Assembly (NCBI RefSeq): GCF_900188145.1
Contig: NZ_FZOJ01000002.1
Coordinates: forward strand, 186,001-250,000
DNA length: 64,000 nucleotides
Origin: Anaerovirgula multivorans
Lineage (GTDB): Bacteria > Bacillota > Clostridia > Peptostreptococcales > Natronincolaceae
Direction of reading: 5' to 3'
Shown here: positions 62,298 to 64,000 of the stretch, in pieces
Position numbering within the stretch: position 1 is the first letter of the stretch
How the letters are laid out: every line of letters begins with the position of its first letter
The notes under the pieces: generated by a model
Seen by the model: the letters and a program-made list of their open reading frames with translations, nothing else
The model's database searches: none
What the model was told of the DNA's origin: nothing
Program-made: the position numbers and the translations under genes

Positions 62298-63026
62298 TTA
62301 TCCCTCTACTGCTTTCTTTCTTTTTCTTCTATAGATGATAGACGATATAATAACACTAAATTCATACAATACCAGCATTGGCCCTGCCATTAACACTTGC
62401 GATACAATATCCGGAGGTGTTAAAATCGCTGCCACAACAAAGATAAGTAATACAACAAATTTTCTATATTTCTTTAAAGTTTTTGGGGTAATTAAGTTTA
62501 ACTGCGACAACAATATAATAAATAGAGGCAATTGAAACACTAAACCAAAGGACAACAAAAGAGAACTTATAAATCTAATATAGTTTGCAAAAGAAAATAA
62601 TGGCTCTATTTGCTGTACCGACATGGCAACAAAAAAATTGATGGCTAAAGGAATAACCATATAATAGGCAAAGCTAGCCCCTATAAGAAAAAAGATCATC
62701 CCCATAAATAGTGCGAACAACAAATATTTTCTTTCATGCTTTTTTAAGCCTGGTTTAATAAAAATCCAGATTTGCAGAAGTATAACAGGTGAAGCCAGTA
62801 TCATTCCTGTAATGAAGGATATTTCTAAATAAGCTAAAAAGAGCTCTGGAGGGCTTAAATAAATAAATTCTAATCCACTTGCCGGTTGAACAATAAAATC
62901 TAATAAAGTATCAATATAGATATAACTTAGAACACTGGTTATAATAACAGCTAAAACACTGATTATGATTCGTTTCCTCAACTCCGTCAAGTGCTCTACA
63001 ATCGTTTGTTTCATATCTTCCTGCAA
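62298..63026 (-). CDS. tatC: Sec-independent (Tat) translocase TatC
   Basis: A 242-residue membrane protein with six hydrophobic segments. The conserved N-terminus is EHLTELRKRIIISVLAVI, with the key Glu-Leu-Arg that recognises twin-arginine signals. SPPELFLAYLEISFITG and the loop FIKPGLKKHERKYLLF are also typical. The TTG start has GGAGG seven bases before it. An ATG four codons in is the alternative. It sits between tatA and arrA and so supplies a dedicated export route for ArrAB. Confidence 0.93.
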   Translation of the reverse strand: MQEDMKQTIVEHLTELRKRIIISVLAVIITSVLSYIYIDTLLDFIVQPASGLEFIYLSPPELFLAYLEISFITGMILASPVILLQIWIFIKPGLKKHERKYLLFALFMGMIFFLIGASFAYYMVIPLAINFFVAMSVQQIEPLFSFANYIRFISSLLLSFGLVFQLPLFIILLSQLNLITPKTLKKYRKFVVLLIFVVAAILTPPDIVSQVLMAGPMLVLYEFSVIISSIIYRRKRKKAVEG

Positions 63027-63059
63027 TTTAAACCCTCCTTCCTTATATCAATTTTTTTA

Positions 63060-63239
63060 TTACTTATCTTCATTTTTATCGTCTACTACAACATCTTCTG
63101 AAATTTTGCTGGCATGTGTTTTAAATTCTCTTATGGATTTACCAAAGGCTTTACCTATTTCAGGTAATTTAGCAGGTCCAAATATCACAAGTGCAATTGC
63201 TAAAATTAATATTAATTCTTTAGCTCCTAAGCTTCCCAT
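63060..63239 (-). CDS. tatA: Sec-independent (Tat) translocase TatA
   Basis: A 59-residue protein, MGSLGAKELILILAIALVIF, then GPAKLPEIGKAFGKSIREFK. The single short membrane helix, the hinge Gly-Pro and the amphipathic helix are textbook TatA. GAAGGGAGG precedes the ATG. It lies between mobB and tatC, so export, cofactor and enzyme genes form one transcription unit. Confidence 0.93.
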   Translation of the reverse strand: MGSLGAKELILILAIALVIFGPAKLPEIGKAFGKSIREFKTHASKISEDVVVDDKNEDK

Positions 63240-63286
63240 CCTATGCCCTCCCTTCTATTAAGAATGAAATGCTGTTATATAAAGTT

Positions 63287-63775
63287 TTATTTTAAAAACA
63301 GTTTTACAATAAAATCCACTAGCTTTTCAATCTCATGAAAGCCAAAGGTTGGAATAGCTTTTCCATGTTCATCATCAGTGACAATTGCAAACATCTCTTC
63401 ATCAGAGCATAAAAATTTCTCAGTAACTTCTTTTCTGTAAACCTCAAGCTTTGGTTTGTCAGCCCGTTTATATCCTTCTGTAATAATAATGTCTACATTT
63501 TTAATATCAGCTAGTATTTCATCTAAAGTATATTCCCTCTCTACCTTTTCAATCTTTGCAAATTTAATAGGAGAGGAAATCATTACAATATCTGATCCCG
63601 CCTGACCATGCTTCCAAGTATCTTTTCCGGGATGATCTATATCAAAGCCATGAACATCATGTTTTATAGTGGCTACTCTGTAACCCCTAGCTTTTAGTAC
63701 TTTAATGATATTACATAAGACAGTAGTTTTGCCGGTATTAGAAGATTTTCCAACGATAGAAAATACTGGTATCAT
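63287..63775 (-). CDS. mobB: Molybdopterin-guanine dinucleotide biosynthesis protein MobB
   Basis: A 162-residue P-loop protein, with VGKSSNTGKTTVLCNIIKVL, then IKHDVHGFDID and DIIITEGYKRADKPKLEVYR. It aids addition of GMP to molybdopterin, giving the bis-MGD cofactor needed by ArrA. The ATG overlaps the moeA stop (ATGA), so the two are translationally coupled. Confidence 0.92.
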   Translation of the reverse strand: MIPVFSIVGKSSNTGKTTVLCNIIKVLKARGYRVATIKHDVHGFDIDHPGKDTWKHGQAGSDIVMISSPIKFAKIEKVEREYTLDEILADIKNVDIIITEGYKRADKPKLEVYRKEVTEKFLCSDEEMFAIVTDDEHGKAIPTFGFHEIEKLVDFIVKLFLK

Positions 63776-64000
63776 TTCAACACCTCCGGATGATTTAATA
63801 GCTGGACAGTTATCTCATCTCCCTTTTTATAAGGGCCTGTTGCAGCTTTAATATAAAAAAGAGAATTGATTCCCGAAAGGCTTGTTAGAACACCAGAGCT
63901 ATGCTTTCCAGGAAGCTTTGTATAATACTTCCCATCTCTATAGTAAGTATTTCCTCTCACAAACCTATTTTGGTTGCTTACTTTAGTGAAATCACTTTTC
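63772..64000 (-). CDS. moeA: Molybdopterin molybdenumtransferase MoeA, C-terminal part
   Basis: The last 75 or so residues of MoeA, running off the window edge: RFVRGNTYYRDGKYYTKL, GKHSSGVLTSLSGINSLFYI and KKGDEITVQLLNHPEVLK form the C-terminal beta domain IV. The enzyme inserts molybdenum (or tungsten) into adenylylated molybdopterin. Its coupling to mobB extends the arr unit into cofactor synthesis. Confidence 0.82.
   Translation of the reverse strand, partial: KSDFTKVSNQNRFVRGNTYYRDGKYYTKLPGKHSSGVLTSLSGINSLFYIKAATGPYKKGDEITVQLLNHPEVLK

Overview
The window reads as chromosome of a low-GC, spore-forming anaerobic clostridium, most like Alkaliphilus or a close relative. The reasons are AT-rich DNA with strong AGGAGG-type ribosome sites, a small acid-soluble spore protein, a tryptophan T-box, a ferredoxin-linked aldehyde oxidoreductase, and an arsenate-respiration operon. 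The genus is an inference from gene content, not a database match. Almost all genes lie on the minus strand.

Bases 1-23600 are a sugar and polyol region. An aldehyde dehydrogenase cut by the window edge, IolC, an IolG-type dehydrogenase, a ribose/inositol-type ABC transporter (permease, ATPase, lipoprotein) and a second Gfo/Idh/MocA dehydrogenase face a divergent LacI-type regulator. Near-palindromic operators centred on AAACGTTT sit on both sides of this unit. After cinA comes a xylose-type ABC transporter (XylFGH-like). It is followed by a sensory unit of sugar-binding protein, LytS/YesM-type kinase, YesN-type regulator and second sugar-binding protein. A further inositol-type dehydrogenase and a ROK glucokinase close the region.

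Bases 23600-36000 hold polyamine and aldehyde metabolism: spermidine synthase, agmatinase, a sodium symporter, and an operon of saccharopine-dehydrogenase-like protein, ferredoxin, tungsten aldehyde:ferredoxin oxidoreductase and a MoaD-like protein. A sigma-54 activator and a putrescine aminotransferase follow. Two good -24/-12 promoters, one before the aminotransferase and one before the oxidoreductase operon, suggest one sigma-54 regulon. A C-terminal remnant of an aldehyde dehydrogenase lies directly after the aminotransferase.

Bases 36000-43600 are mostly housekeeping or hypothetical genes: a DUF881 protein, a spore protein, a YczE-like protein, trpS with its T-box, and a chemoreceptor whose N-terminus is an H-NOX haem domain carrying oxygen-binding pocket residues.

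Bases 44000-64000 are an arsenic and respiration region. It contains an ArsR + ACR3 operon. Between those two genes lies an overlooked reading frame with an in-frame UGA followed by Cys and a SECIS-like hairpin, a likely selenoprotein. A second ArsR with a DUF318 permease follows, then two copies of a module pairing an Fe-S protein with a cysteine-desulfurase-like enzyme. The arrA-arrB-arrD operon comes with tatA, tatC, mobB and moeA. Scattered among these are a CsoR-like repressor with its probable operator, a Crp/Fnr regulator, a pseudoknotted RNA gene, a type I toxin-antitoxin pair, and phage and transposase scars. Two families of short dispersed repeats occur across the first half of the window. 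No tRNA, rRNA or CRISPR array was seen.
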